A stretch of DNA of 40,556 bases from Aeromonas media (GCF_000819985.1 NZ_CDBZ01000113.1:845-41400), one strand, 5' to 3'. Shown: positions 17,651-26,944, counted from the stretch's first letter. Numbers and translations: made by a program. The notes: generated by a model from the letters alone, not told the origin.

Positions 17651-19537
17651 TTAGCTATCGCGGCGCTTGTTGCCACCGAACTTGCGATCCTTGTTGAAGC
17701 CACCTTCACGGCGCTCCCCGCTCTTGTTGAACGGACGGTCACCGCTGGGGCGGCGATCCTTGTTGAAGGGACGATCGCTGCGGGGCGGACGGGGGGCAGT
17801 GTTGCTGCCGGCCGGCACCTCGGTGTAGCGAGTGATCATCAGCGGACGCTGACAGACACGGGCCTTCTTGATCACTTCCAGCACGTCGGCGGTCATGCCC
17901 TTGGGCAGGTCGACGGTGGAAAAGTCATCGGCGATGTCGATGTTGCCGATGAAACGGCTCTCGATGTTCGCTTCGTTGGCGATGGCGCCGACGATCTGGC
18001 CCGGCTTGACGCCGTGATGGGCACCCACGTCTACGCGGTAACGCTCCATCTCCACGTCAGGATTGTCTTTCAGCGGACGCGGCTCGAGGGACGGCATGCG
18101 ACGGGCAGGACGATCGCCACGGTCACCGAAATCACGGGGAGCACGATCACCGAAGTCACGGCGCTCGAACTCACGGCCAGCACGGTCGCTTGCCGGTTCA
18201 GTGACGGAGTCATCCAGCAGCAGCGGTTGGTCACCCTGCACCAGCTTGGCCAGGGCGGCAGCCAGCTCCAGCGGATCGGCAGAATCTTCTTCGATCAGCT
18301 CGTTCACCAGGTTTACGTAGATCTCAAGCTCTTCGCCCATCATGGTTTCCCGGATGCGCTCCTTGAACTTGGTCATGCGGTGCTGGTTGATGTCCTCGGT
18401 GCTCGGCATCTTCATCGGCTCGATGGCCTGACGAGTGGCGTGCTCAATGGCGCGCAGCATGCGGCGCTCGCGGGGAGCCACGAACAGGATGGCCTCGCCC
18501 TTGCGACCGGCACGGCCGGTACGGCCGATACGGTGAACGTAGGATTCGGTATCGTACGGAATGTCGTAGTTCACCACGTGGGTGATGCGCTCGACGTCCA
18601 GACCACGGGCGACGACGTCGGTGGCGATCAGGATGTCCAGCTGGCCTTGACGCAGCTTGTCGACGGTACGCTCACGTAGCTTCTGCGGGATGTCACCGTG
18701 CAGGGCTTCACAGGCGTGACCACGGGCGGCCAGCTTGCCAGCCAGCTCTTCGGCGGCGTTCTTGGTGCGCACGAAGACCAGTACGGCTTCGTACGGCTCG
18801 ACTTCCAGCAGACGGGTCATGGCGTCCAGCTTGTGCAGACCGGTTACCTGCCAGTAGCGCTGGCGGATGGTCGGTGCGGTGGACGTCTTGGTGATGATCT
18901 TGATCTCTTTTGGCTGCTTCAGGTGCTTCTGGGCAACACGACGGATCTGGTCCGGCATGGTGGCAGAGAACAGGGCAACCTGACGGGTGGCCGGGCACTG
19001 CTCCATGATCCAGTCCACGTCGTCGATGAAGCCCATACGCAGCATTTCATCGGCTTCGTCCAGTACCAGGGCTTTCAGGCCGGAGAGGTCCAGGTTCTTG
19101 CGACGGATCAGATCCATCACGCGGCCAGGGGTACCGACGACCACCTGGGCACCACGGCGCAGGGCGCGGGTCTGGGTTTCGTAAGAGGAGCCACCGTAGA
19201 TGGGCAGGACATGGAAGTCAGGCATGTGCTTGGCGTAACGTTGGCACGCCTCGGCAACTTGCAGCGCCAGCTCACGGGTCGGTGCCAGCACCAAAATCTG
19301 GGTGTTACGGTTACCAGCTTCCAGACGAGACAACAGAGGCAAGGCAAAAGCAGCGGTCTTCCCCGTACCGGTTTGCGCCTGCCCCAGCAGATCGTGTCCC
19401 GCCATCAGGTGGGGAATTGCTGCGGCCTGGATCGGTGACGGGCGCTCATAGCCCACGTCTTGCAGCGCTTTCAATACAGGCGCGGCCAGTCCAAGCTCAC
19501 TAAAAAGGGGCATTTGTTCGGTATGGGTATCAGACAT
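17651..19537 (-). CDS. deaD: ATP-dependent RNA helicase DeaD (CsdA)
   Basis: This is a 628-residue DEAD-box helicase for cold-shock RNA unwinding and large-subunit ribosome assembly. The core has the Q motif (ERPSPIQ), motif I AQTGTGKT (54-61), PTRELALQV, DEAD (160-163), SAT (192-194), VARGLDV, and HRIGRTGRAG. After the core comes the dimerisation region, an Arg/Asp-rich linker (GREFERRDFGDRAPRDFGDR), a DbpA-type RNA-binding domain (DVGAHHGVKPGQIVGAI) and a basic tail with repeated RPFNKD/RPFNKS elements. This long C-terminus separates DeaD from RhlB, RhlE and SrmB. The gene has its own promoter and terminator. Confidence 0.95.
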   Translation of the reverse strand: MSDTHTEQMPLFSELGLAAPVLKALQDVGYERPSPIQAAAIPHLMAGHDLLGQAQTGTGKTAAFALPLLSRLEAGNRNTQILVLAPTRELALQVAEACQRYAKHMPDFHVLPIYGGSSYETQTRALRRGAQVVVGTPGRVMDLIRRKNLDLSGLKALVLDEADEMLRMGFIDDVDWIMEQCPATRQVALFSATMPDQIRRVAQKHLKQPKEIKIITKTSTAPTIRQRYWQVTGLHKLDAMTRLLEVEPYEAVLVFVRTKNAAEELAGKLAARGHACEALHGDIPQKLRERTVDKLRQGQLDILIATDVVARGLDVERITHVVNYDIPYDTESYVHRIGRTGRAGRKGEAILFVAPRERRMLRAIEHATRQAIEPMKMPSTEDINQHRMTKFKERIRETMMGEELEIYVNLVNELIEEDSADPLELAAALAKLVQGDQPLLLDDSVTEPASDRAGREFERRDFGDRAPRDFGDRGDRPARRMPSLEPRPLKDNPDVEMERYRVDVGAHHGVKPGQIVGAIANEANIESRFIGNIDIADDFSTVDLPKGMTADVLEVIKKARVCQRPLMITRYTEVPAGSNTAPRPPRSDRPFNKDRRPSGDRPFNKSGERREGGFNKDRKFGGNKRRDS

Positions 19538-19594
19538 AGATTCTTCCAGAGTAAGGCAGGCGGCTAAGCACCGCGGAATAGCAAAAAGGCGGCG

Positions 19595-19623
19595 ATTATA
19601 GCGCCACTTTGTTCTGCTGTCTT
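19595..19623 (-). promoter_or_regulatory. Probable sigma-70 promoter of deaD
   Basis: On the minus strand AAGACA and a perfect TATAAT are separated by 17 bases. The expected start near 19588 gives a leader of about 50 bases. Cold-shock control through a longer leader cannot be judged from this. Confidence 0.55.
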
Positions 19624-19718
19624 GAAAAATGTGATAAGCGTCTCAAGACGTTGGCAATTATAGAGGGATCTTGCGACTATGGCTTGCTTATTTTGCACTA
19701 CTGGTGCGTTATTGCTTG

Positions 19719-20180
19719 TCACGCCCCGCTGGAGTCCTTGTCCCGCTTGTGTTTGAGCACCGCCATGGTCAATCGACTGGTGCACAATAAACGCCCACGT
19801 TCATCCCGAATGTCAATCTGCCACACCTGGGTCGTCGCTCCCAGATGCAGCGGCGAGCAACGCCCTGTCACCACCCCTTCCCGTTTGGCACGCAGGTGGT
19901 TGGCGTTCACCTCCAGTCCCACGCAGTAGCTCTCCTCCCCTACCGCCATGTTGGCGGCCAGCGACCCCAAAGTCTCCGCCAACACCACGGAGGCACCACC
20001 GTGCAGCATGCCAAGGGGCTGATGGGTACGGTGATCCACCGGCATGCTGGCCTCGAGCCAGTCGGGCCCAAAGGCGGTATAGAGGATGCCAAGGTGGGCC
20101 ATCAGGGTGTTGCGGGAGCTGGCATTGAGCCCTTCGAGGCTCATGGGTTTGCGCCAGATGGGGGCGCTTTCTTGACTCAT
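19719..20180 (-). CDS. menI: Hotdog-fold thioesterase MenI (YdiI-like)
   Basis: This 153-residue PaaI-family thioesterase starts MSQESAPIWRKP at 20180 behind AAGGAG; longer reading upstream has no ribosome site and crosses a terminator. Motifs are DHRTHQPLGMLHGGASVVLAETLGS, with the catalytic Glu in the long hotdog helix, and NANHLRAKREGVVTG. E. coli MenI hydrolyses 1,4-dihydroxy-2-naphthoyl-CoA in menaquinone synthesis. In E. coli ydiI lies beside ydiJ, as here, which supports the assignment. The related EntH/YbdB is the main alternative. Confidence 0.82.
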   Translation of the reverse strand: MSQESAPIWRKPMSLEGLNASSRNTLMAHLGILYTAFGPDWLEASMPVDHRTHQPLGMLHGGASVVLAETLGSLAANMAVGEESYCVGLEVNANHLRAKREGVVTGRCSPLHLGATTQVWQIDIRDERGRLLCTSRLTMAVLKHKRDKDSSGA

Positions 20181-20230
20181 GGCGAGCAGACTCCTTATGT
20201 GATCAATGAGTTGGACACGATCAGTGCCGG

Positions 20231-20261
20231 CGAAAAAAGATGCCCCGATCCGGGGCATCTT
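20231..20261 (-). terminator. Terminator after the ydiJ two-gene operon
   Basis: On the minus strand AAGATGCCCCG/CGGGGCATCTT is a perfect 11-base stem with a three-base loop, running into TTTTTT. It lies between the 162-residue gene and menI, so menI is probably transcribed separately or by read-through. Confidence 0.92.
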
Positions 20262-20276
20262 GACAAGTACCTTGCG

Positions 20277-20765
20277 TCACCAGGGATAGGTCACCCCGGG
20301 CCACTCGGCCCAGGGGAGCTCGCGCCCCGGCAGGCGCGGGTGATGCCAGTGCCACACCTTGCCCAGCCAGGCACGGAGTTCGGCCTCCAGCACGACGTCA
20401 TCAAGGGGGGCCTCGGCCACCTTCCAGAAGAAGAGCTCCACCTCCACCTCAGGCAACACCGAGGGGTAGAGATAGACCCCGCCCCAGAACTCGGGCTCCC
20501 GCTCCGGGCTCCAGAGGCCATAGGCGAAGGAGCGCTTGGCGAGAAACTCCGAGCGCTGCCACTCCAGATCGGCCTCGTGCTGGCTCAGGCTGAACTGAGC
20601 CGAGGGCCAGACGTCATCCGGGCGAAACAGCTGATGAAGCTGCTCCCGCTCGCGCAGCATGGCGACAAACTCCACCACCGCCTGAGTTGGGCTGGCAGGC
20701 AGCAGCAGAAAGCTCGGGTGCCGATAGGCTTGCGGCACCCGAAACCGCTTGGGGAAGCGCAGCAT
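20277..20765 (-). CDS. Hypothetical protein, 162 residues, coupled to ydiJ
   Basis: I do not recognise the family with confidence. The start codon overlaps the ydiJ stop by one base (TGATG), so it is probably translated by ribosomes finishing ydiJ. The protein is acidic and rich in aromatic residues (LEWQRSEFLAKRSFAYGLW, FWGGVYLYPS, and WHWHHPRLPGRELPWAEW), with no signal peptide or membrane helix. The segment HEADLEWQRSEFLAKRSFAYG followed by a GGVYLYPS strand recalls GNAT acetyltransferase topology, but I see no clear acetyl-CoA loop. The placement suggests a role linked to YdiJ; this is inference. Confidence 0.7.
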   Translation of the reverse strand: MLRFPKRFRVPQAYRHPSFLLLPASPTQAVVEFVAMLREREQLHQLFRPDDVWPSAQFSLSQHEADLEWQRSEFLAKRSFAYGLWSPEREPEFWGGVYLYPSVLPEVEVELFFWKVAEAPLDDVVLEAELRAWLGKVWHWHHPRLPGRELPWAEWPGVTYPW

Positions 20766-23700
20766 CAGAGCAGTTCCAGCAGCGCCTGCAGCGGATGCTT
20801 GAGTTTCTCCCCCTCCATCCGCTTGACCTGGCTACGGCACGAATAACCCGTGGCCAGACAGCGATCCTTGGGCAGGCGAGCGAGCGGCTCGGCCCAGCTC
20901 AAGGAGTAGATCCCCTTGGAGTTGTCCACCTGCTTGGCGTCGTGACCATAGGTGCCGGCCATGCCGCAGCAGCCGACCGACACCGGCTGCAACGTGGCGC
21001 CGAAGCGGCCAAACAGGGTACCCCAGTCACCGTGAGTCGAGGGCTTGGCAGTCTTCTCGGTGCAGTGGGCAAACAGATACCAGGGCTCGGCTTCTCCCGG
21101 CTCTTTCGCTGCGGCACTGACTTGTGGGGCAGGAAGAGAGAGCAGCCACTCCTGGGGCAGCAGCACCTGGAAGTCGCCGCGGGCAGGGCCCAGCGCCTTC
21201 ACGTATTCATCGCGATAGCAGAGTACCAGGGAGGGATCGACTCCCACCATGGGGATGCCCAGCGCCGCCATCTTGTTGAGGAACTGGGCACTGCTGGCTG
21301 CGGTGCGGGCGAAGGCGCGCAGGAAGCCCTTCACGTGCTGGGGCTTGCCGTTGGGCTTGAAGGGCAGCAGGTAGGGCTGATAGCCCAGCTTGCTGGCGAG
21401 CTTCACCAGGTCGCGCACCACGGGGGCGTCGTAATAGCTGGTGAAGGGATCCTGCACGATGAGCACGACCTTCTTGCGCTGCTCGGGGCTCATGGCCTCC
21501 AGCCCCGGCAGGTCGAAGTAGCGGGCCTTGTGATCACGCAGCTCCTCGGCCAGGGTGGGAATACTCAAGAGCGGCACATCCACCATGCCGATGCTCTTCT
21601 CGGTCGCCTTCTGGGCCCACTCTTTTTCCAGGAAGAAGTTGACCAGCTTGGGCGCCCTGGCGAGCAGGGGCGCATAAGCTTCGACGGTGCCGACGAAGTA
21701 ATCCTTGGGGCCGCGCAGATAACGGCTGTGGTAGAGCTGCATGAAGCGGGCGCGGAAGGTGGGCACGTCCACCTTGATGGGGCACTGGCTGGTGCAGGCC
21801 TTGCAGGCCAGGCACCCCTCCATCGCCTCCATCACCTCGTGAGAGAAGTCGTACTCGCCGCGGGCGCGGGCCAGGGTATTACGGAACTTGTCGACAATCT
21901 GCTTGAAACGCAGACCGCCGCTTTGCAGCGCCACTTCTTCGGCCAGGGGATCGTAGCCCTGCTCCGCCAACTGACGCAGCCATTCGCGCATCAGCCCGGC
22001 CCGCCCCTTGGGGGAGTGGCGGCGGTCGCGGCTTATCTTGACCGAGGGACACATGGGGGAGTCGGTCTCGAAGGTGAAGCAGAGGCCGTTGCCGTTGCAA
22101 TCCATGGCGCGGGTGTAGCTTTCGCGCACCGCAATCGGGATCTGGCGGTCAAACTTGCCGCGCTTGGGACCGTCCACCGACACCAGTTCGGCACCGCTGC
22201 CATAAGGGATGCAGATCTTGCCCGGGTTGATGCGGTTAGCCGGATCGAACGCCCCCTTGACCCGCTGCAGCTCCTCCCACAGCTCGCCGAAGAAGGCGGG
22301 GCTGTATTCGGAGCGAAAGCCCTTGCCGTGCTCCCCCCACATCAGACCGCCATATTTGGCGGTGAGGGCCACCACCTGATCCGAGATGCGGCGCAGCAGC
22401 ACCTCCTGTTCAGGGTCGCATAAGTCCAGTGCCGGGCGCACGTGCAGCACACCCGCATCGACGTGGCCGAACATGCCGTAGTCGAGGCCATGGCCATCGA
22501 GCAGGGCGCGAAATTCCATGATGAAATCGGCCAGGGACTCCGGTGGCACGGCGGTGTCTTCGGTGAAGGCTACCGGCTTCTTTCGCCCCTCGGCATTGCC
22601 GAGCAGCCCCACCGACTTCTTGCGCATACCGTAGATGGTCTCGATGCTCGGCAAGTGACTGCACACCTGATAGCCGATGATCCCCGCCTCCTCCTTGGCC
22701 AGCAGGGCGTCGATGCGGCGGCACAGCTCGGCCACCTTGGCCTGGTGTTCAGCCTCGTCGGTGTCGGCGAATTCGACGATGTTGAGCCCCTGCAGATCCT
22801 TGCCGGGCACGTCCTGAATGAACTCTTTGACCGAATGCCAGATGATGTCGGCGCGAGCCAGCCCCAGCACACGGGAGTCCACCGTCTCCACCGACAGGGC
22901 GTGAGCCTCCACCATAAAGGGGGCGTTTCTGAGCGCCGACGGGAAGCTGTCGTACTTGACGTTGACGAGCGTCCGGTAGCGCGGAATGGGGGTGATGTTG
23001 AGGCGAGCCTCGGTGATGAAGCCCAGCGACCCTTCCGAGCCGCACAGCACCCGGCTCACATCCAGGGTGTCGGTGTCGGGGGCATAGAGGTGCTTGAGAT
23101 CGTAACCGGTCAGGAAGCGGTTGAGCTTGGGGAAGGTGGCCTCTATGTCGGCGCGCCGCTCGCGGCCGATGCGATAGAGGGTGCGGTAGATCTCCCCCTC
23201 GCGGCTCTCCAGCGCCAGCTTGTCTGCCAGGCGCTGGCCGTTCACCGGCTCGGTCGCCATGATGTCACCGTTCTCCAGCACGGCCTTGAGCCCCAGCACG
23301 TGATCCGAGGTCTTGCCGTACACCAGCGACCCCTGCCCCGAGGCATCTGTGTTGACCATGCCCCCCAGGGTGGCGCGGTTGGAGGTGGAGAGATCCGGCG
23401 AGAAGAAGTAGCCGTGGGGTTTGAGGTAGGCGTTGAGCTGATCCTTCACCACCCCGGCCTGGGCCCGCACCCAGCCCTGCTCCAGATTAATTTCCAGGAT
23501 CTGGTTCATATGGCGCGAGAGATCGACGATAATGCCGCCGCCCAAGGATTGACCATTGGTGCCGGTACCGCCGCCGCGAGGGAAGAAACTCAAGGCCGCG
23601 TACTCGGGCCCCTGGGCCAGCTTGAGCATCACCGCTATGTCATCCGCGCTACGCGGATAGAGCACCGCCTGAGGTACGACCTGATAGACGCTGTTATCCG

Positions 23701-23827
23701 TCGCCATCGCCAACCGGCTTGCATAAGACTTTTCGATATCACCACGAAATGCTGAGCGCGCCAGCAACTCAAGAAACTGCAGGGTTGTAGGTGACAAACT
23801 GTCCTGGTAATCGAGTCTCGGGATCAT
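20765..23827 (-). CDS. ydiJ: FAD/Fe-S D-2-hydroxyacid dehydrogenase YdiJ
   Basis: This is a 1020-residue protein (E. coli YdiJ is 1018). It starts MIPRLDYQDSLSPTTL at 23827. The N-terminal FAD-binding PCMH domain has FFPRGGGTGTNGQSLGGG and STSNRATLGGMVNTDASGQGS. The FAD-linked oxidase C-terminal domain has GMFGHVDAGVLHVRP and ends FDPANRINPGK. A ferredoxin-type cluster motif CLACKACTSQCP follows, and the C-terminus is a CCG/heterodisulfide-reductase-like domain (HCTEK, VGCCGMAGTYG). E. coli YdiJ is reported to oxidise D-2-hydroxyglutarate, feeding electrons to the respiratory chain. It is first in an operon with the 162-residue gene. Confidence 0.92.
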   Translation of the reverse strand: MIPRLDYQDSLSPTTLQFLELLARSAFRGDIEKSYASRLAMATDNSVYQVVPQAVLYPRSADDIAVMLKLAQGPEYAALSFFPRGGGTGTNGQSLGGGIIVDLSRHMNQILEINLEQGWVRAQAGVVKDQLNAYLKPHGYFFSPDLSTSNRATLGGMVNTDASGQGSLVYGKTSDHVLGLKAVLENGDIMATEPVNGQRLADKLALESREGEIYRTLYRIGRERRADIEATFPKLNRFLTGYDLKHLYAPDTDTLDVSRVLCGSEGSLGFITEARLNITPIPRYRTLVNVKYDSFPSALRNAPFMVEAHALSVETVDSRVLGLARADIIWHSVKEFIQDVPGKDLQGLNIVEFADTDEAEHQAKVAELCRRIDALLAKEEAGIIGYQVCSHLPSIETIYGMRKKSVGLLGNAEGRKKPVAFTEDTAVPPESLADFIMEFRALLDGHGLDYGMFGHVDAGVLHVRPALDLCDPEQEVLLRRISDQVVALTAKYGGLMWGEHGKGFRSEYSPAFFGELWEELQRVKGAFDPANRINPGKICIPYGSGAELVSVDGPKRGKFDRQIPIAVRESYTRAMDCNGNGLCFTFETDSPMCPSVKISRDRRHSPKGRAGLMREWLRQLAEQGYDPLAEEVALQSGGLRFKQIVDKFRNTLARARGEYDFSHEVMEAMEGCLACKACTSQCPIKVDVPTFRARFMQLYHSRYLRGPKDYFVGTVEAYAPLLARAPKLVNFFLEKEWAQKATEKSIGMVDVPLLSIPTLAEELRDHKARYFDLPGLEAMSPEQRKKVVLIVQDPFTSYYDAPVVRDLVKLASKLGYQPYLLPFKPNGKPQHVKGFLRAFARTAASSAQFLNKMAALGIPMVGVDPSLVLCYRDEYVKALGPARGDFQVLLPQEWLLSLPAPQVSAAAKEPGEAEPWYLFAHCTEKTAKPSTHGDWGTLFGRFGATLQPVSVGCCGMAGTYGHDAKQVDNSKGIYSLSWAEPLARLPKDRCLATGYSCRSQVKRMEGEKLKHPLQALLELL

Positions 23828-23878
23828 GAATCCTTGTTCCCATCCTTTGCTTGATGCCGGAACTCCGGCGACAACGAC

Positions 23879-23910
23879 CGTTCGGGCCAGCCTCTTCGCG
23901 GGCCCCCGAA
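23879..23910. repeat. Imperfect inverted repeat in the ydiJ/CDF intergenic region
   Basis: GTTCGGGCC at one end and GGCCCCCGAAC at the other can pair, with two unpaired C bases. It falls in the presumed ydiJ leader. Confidence 0.4.
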
Positions 23911-23915
23911 CCAGT

Positions 23916-23933
23916 CCGCTCACATGTGAGCGG
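23916..23933. promoter_or_regulatory. 18-base perfect palindrome between ydiJ and the CDF gene
   Basis: CCGCTCACATGTGAGCGG is fully self-complementary and lies between two divergent genes, 88 bases from the ydiJ start and 63 from the CDF start. It looks like a dimeric-regulator operator. It is not a CRP site, because the TGTGA/TCACA halves are in the wrong order. Confidence 0.55.
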
Positions 23934-23996
23934 GCAGTATATCAGCTAGAAAACCGCTTGCGCGTGCAATCTTCACCATTTGAAAGGAGGACTTTT

Positions 23997-24923
23997 ATGG
24001 CTCATCACAGCCATGTTATCAGTACGCTGGTTCGCACCGAGAAACAGGCGCTGACCCTGTCGCTGTTCGGCTGCATCAGCTTCGCCATCTTCGGGATCGG
24101 CTACGGCCTGTTCGTCGGTTCCAACGCCATCATGCTCGATGGCATCTTCACCCTGTTCAGCATGGGCATGACGGGACTCGGACTCATCACCGCCTACCTG
24201 GTGACTCGCCCCTCCGACTCACGCTTCCAGTACGGCTATGCCCACTTCGAGCCCATCACCAACGTCATCAACGGCACCGTCATCCTGCTGCTCTGCCTCG
24301 GCGCCCTCTATAGCGGCATCACCTCCCTGCTCGAAGGGGGACGGGAGATAGACCTCGGCCACGCTCTCATCTACGCCGCCGTCTGTACCTTCTTCTGCGC
24401 CATTATCTACCGGATCGAGGCGGGCGTTGCCGAGCGGCTCAACTCCGAGCTGGTACGGGTCGACGCCAAGGAATGGTTGGTCGACACCCTGCTCAGCGCC
24501 ACCCTGCTCATCGGCTTCGCGGTCGCCATCGGCCTCGACGCCCTCGGCTACGGCCACTACAACCGCTACATAGACCCGGTGCTGGTTACCCTGCTCGCCC
24601 TGTGCGCCACCCTGATCCCCATCAAGGTACTCGGCCGCAACCTGCGGGAAGTGTTGAAAATCGCTCCCAAGGGGGATGTTTCGGCGCGGGTCGAGAGCGA
24701 GATAGATGCCCTGCGCCAGCGCCATGGCATCGAGTGCTACAGCCATCTGGCGAAAAGCGGCCGCCGCTTCGATCTCGAACTCAACATTCTGGTGGCCCCC
24801 GGCCAGGAATGGCCCGTCGAGCGCCAGGATGCCCTGCGCCAGGAGCTCTGGTCCCGCCTCGGCGATACCCTGGGAGATGCCTGGCTCTCGGTATGCTTCA
24901 CCCGCGAGAAGCGCTGGCTGTAG
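23997..24923 (+). CDS. Cation diffusion facilitator (CDF) family transporter
   Basis: This 308-residue inner-membrane protein starts MAHHSHVIST at 23997, behind a very strong GAAAGGAGGA site; in-frame reading from 23826 is unsupported. Six helices are visible, followed by a short cytoplasmic domain (RVESEIDALRQRHGIECYSH and ISNxx-like FDLELNILVAP). The candidate metal-site pairs are in helix 2 (IMLDGIFTLFSMGM) and helix 5 (AKEWLVDTLLS). The usual H-x-x-x-D of Zn transporters is not obvious in helix 2, so substrate metal (Zn, Fe or Mn) is open. Confidence 0.85.
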   Translation: MAHHSHVISTLVRTEKQALTLSLFGCISFAIFGIGYGLFVGSNAIMLDGIFTLFSMGMTGLGLITAYLVTRPSDSRFQYGYAHFEPITNVINGTVILLLCLGALYSGITSLLEGGREIDLGHALIYAAVCTFFCAIIYRIEAGVAERLNSELVRVDAKEWLVDTLLSATLLIGFAVAIGLDALGYGHYNRYIDPVLVTLLALCATLIPIKVLGRNLREVLKIAPKGDVSARVESEIDALRQRHGIECYSHLAKSGRRFDLELNILVAPGQEWPVERQDALRQELWSRLGDTLGDAWLSVCFTREKRWL

Positions 24924-25239
24924 TAAGCAGCAAGGCGGAGCCTGCCCGGTAAGCTCCGCCCGCCCCTGTCCCCCACAGTGGGCGGCATGCCTCTCCCCCT
25001 CGCGCTTCCTTGGGTGTCCTCTTGCCAAACGCGGGATTCCCGTTATCATCAGGGCTCACTTTTGACCCGAGGTTTTATTGCCCATCATGGACAACCCCCG
25101 AAGTAGCCCTTCGTTTTTCCCCATCAAAGCCTATCTGTACCTGCTCAATCAGCGCCTCTGAAAACACTCGAGCCTTAGCCTGCCACGGCCCTTGCCGTGA
25201 GCGACATCCACTGCGTCTGTTTTTATTGAGGTCATCCTA
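24924..25239 (+). other. Leader region upstream of the TerC-CorC gene
   Basis: This 316-base stretch begins with GGCGGAGC/GCTCCGCC (24934-24960), a hairpin without T-run after the CDF gene. It continues with a weak promoter-like TTGCCA/TATCAT (25023-25049), a 24-codon open frame (25087-25161) and a CACGGC/GCCGTG hairpin (25184-25199), then TGTTTTTATTGAGG before the start at 25240. No known riboswitch was recognised. Confidence 0.45.
25087..25161 (+). CDS. Possible 24-residue leader peptide
   Basis: The frame opens MDNPRSSPSFF and ends LYLLNQRL before a TGA, 78 bases ahead of the TerC-CorC gene. It is followed by a six-base GC hairpin and a T-rich stretch, an arrangement that would suit translational attenuation. 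The ribosome site is poor (GAGG 14 bases before the ATG). The proline-rich beginning and aromatic centre could stall ribosomes, but this is speculation. Confidence 0.35.
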   Translation: MDNPRSSPSFFPIKAYLYLLNQRL

Positions 25240-26790
25240 ATGGAATTCTTGCTGGACCCGTCTATCTGGGTCGGTCTGTTCACCCTGATCATCCTCGAGA
25301 TAGTGCTCGGGATCGACAACCTGGTCTTCATCGCCATCCTGGTGAAGAAGCTCCCTCCCGCCCAGCGGGACAAGGCCCGGCTCATCGGCCTCTCCCTGGC
25401 CCTGATCATGCGCCTCGCCCTGCTGAGCGTGATGTCCTGGCTCGTGACGCTCACGACCCCCATACTGCACATCTGGGATCACCCCTTCTCGGGGCGGGAT
25501 CTCATTCTGATGGGGGGCGGCCTCTTCCTGCTGTTCAAGGCCACCTCGGAGCTGCATGAGCGGCTGGAGGCCAAGCCGGAGGAGCAGGGCCCGGCCGGTG
25601 TCTATGCCGGATTCGGGGTGGTGATCGCCCAGATCCTGGTGCTGGATGCCGTCTTCTCTCTGGACTCCATCATCACTGCGGTCGGCATGGTGGAACACCT
25701 GGGCGTCATGATGGCGGCCGTGACCATCGCCATGGTGGTGATGGTGATCGCCTCCAAGCCCCTGACCCGCTTCGTCAACGCCCACCCCACCGTGGTGGTG
25801 CTCTGCCTGAGCTTCCTGCTGATGATAGGCTTCAGCCTGGTCGCGGAGGGCTTCGGCTTCCACATTCCCAAGGGCTATCTCTATGCGGCCATCGGCTTCT
25901 CTGTGCTCATCGAGTTCTTCAATCAGCTCGCCCAGCGCAGTGCCCAGCGCCACGAATCCAGGCAGCCCCTGCGCGAGCGCACCACGGCCGCCATCTTCAA
26001 ACTGATGGGGGGCAGCCGGGCCAACCAGCACCCGCAGCAGGATGAGGAGGAGGAGCTGGAGGCCCCCCGCCCCATCAGCTTCGGAGAGGAGGAGCGTTAC
26101 ATGGTGACCGGGGTGCTGTCGCTCGCCGAGCGCTCCATCCGCACCATCATGACCCCCCGCGCCGAGATGGAGTGGATCGACGTCAATGACTCCCCGGACG
26201 AGATCCGGGCCCTGCTGCAGCGGGCACCCCACAGCCTGTTCCCGGTCTGCGACGGGGAGCTGGATGAGATCATCGGGGTGGTGAAGGCGCGGGATCTGCT
26301 GTTTTCCCTCAACGAGGGGCAGTCCCTGGCCGAGCTCGCCAGGCAGAATGACCCCATCATAGTGCCCCAGACCATCAACGTGATCCGGCTGCTGGCGGAG
26401 CTGCGCCAGGCCAGGGGCAGCCTCATTCTGGTGGCGGATGAGTTCGGCATCATCCAGGGGCTGGTCACCAACCACGATCTGCTGGAGGCCATCGTCGGCG
26501 AGTTGCCGGATGAGGATGAGACCCCGGACATCGTCCAGGAGGGAGAGAGCTGGCTCATCAACGGCAGCACCAACATCCACCAGATAGAGCAGACCCTGGG
26601 CCATGACGGCCTGGTGAGCGAGAGCGATGAGTACGTGACCCTCGCGGGCATGCTGCTCTCCCACTTCGGCAGTCTGCCCACCAGCGGCCAGCAACTGCGC
26701 CTGAGTCAGCTCTGCTTCGAGGTGCTGGCGGTGAGCGAGCGCCGGATAGAGCGGGTGCGGGTCACCCCGATCGGCGCCAGCGCCGCCTGA
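25240..26790 (+). CDS. yoaE: TerC-CBS-CorC membrane protein (YoaE/YegH-like)
   Basis: This 516-residue inner-membrane protein starts [16 protein letters not shown]. The N-terminal TerC domain (about 1-225) contains the acidic membrane motifs [12 protein letters not shown] and [16 protein letters not shown], which in TerC proteins are linked to Mn or other metal export. A charged linker ([12 protein letters not shown]) leads to a CBS pair (about 290-425: [46 protein letters not shown]) and a CorC/HlyC transporter-associated domain to the end. Layout matches E. coli YoaE/YegH. Function is inferred as metal efflux or homeostasis. A terminator follows. Confidence 0.88.
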   Translation: MEFLLDPSIWVGLFTLIILEIVLGIDNLVFIAILVKKLPPAQRDKARLIGLSLALIMRLALLSVMSWLVTLTTPILHIWDHPFSGRDLILMGGGLFLLFKATSELHERLEAKPEEQGPAGVYAGFGVVIAQILVLDAVFSLDSIITAVGMVEHLGVMMAAVTIAMVVMVIASKPLTRFVNAHPTVVVLCLSFLLMIGFSLVAEGFGFHIPKGYLYAAIGFSVLIEFFNQLAQRSAQRHESRQPLRERTTAAIFKLMGGSRANQHPQQDEEEELEAPRPISFGEEERYMVTGVLSLAERSIRTIMTPRAEMEWIDVNDSPDEIRALLQRAPHSLFPVCDGELDEIIGVVKARDLLFSLNEGQSLAELARQNDPIIVPQTINVIRLLAELRQARGSLILVADEFGIIQGLVTNHDLLEAIVGELPDEDETPDIVQEGESWLINGSTNIHQIEQTLGHDGLVSESDEYVTLAGMLLSHFGSLPTSGQQLRLSQLCFEVLAVSERRIERVRVTPIGASAA

Positions 26791-26805
26791 TCTGCCGCGA
26801 CACTG

Positions 26806-26830
26806 AAGAGGGCCAACAGGCCCTCTTTTT
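26806..26830 (+). terminator. Terminator of the TerC-CorC gene
   Basis: AAGAGGGCC/GGCCCTCTT forms a nine-base stem with an AACA loop and continues into a run of T, 15 bases after the stop. Confidence 0.9.
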
Positions 26831-26944
26831 CATGGCCTCAGGCCCATTGCTGTGCCAAGGGCAATTCTCTTCTGCAATTACCCCTCTTTTTCACAATGAC
26901 AATCCCCTCTAGAGTCTCCTCCATCTCAACACGAGGAATTCACC

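Noticed and set aside
23916-23933. CRP site at the ydiJ/CDF palindrome
   Set aside because: CRP needs TGTGA-N6-TCACA; here the order is TCACA-TGTGA.
25184-25199. yybP-ykoY Mn riboswitch upstream of the TerC-CorC gene
   Set aside because: Only a single six-base hairpin is visible; the conserved loops of that riboswitch are not recognised.
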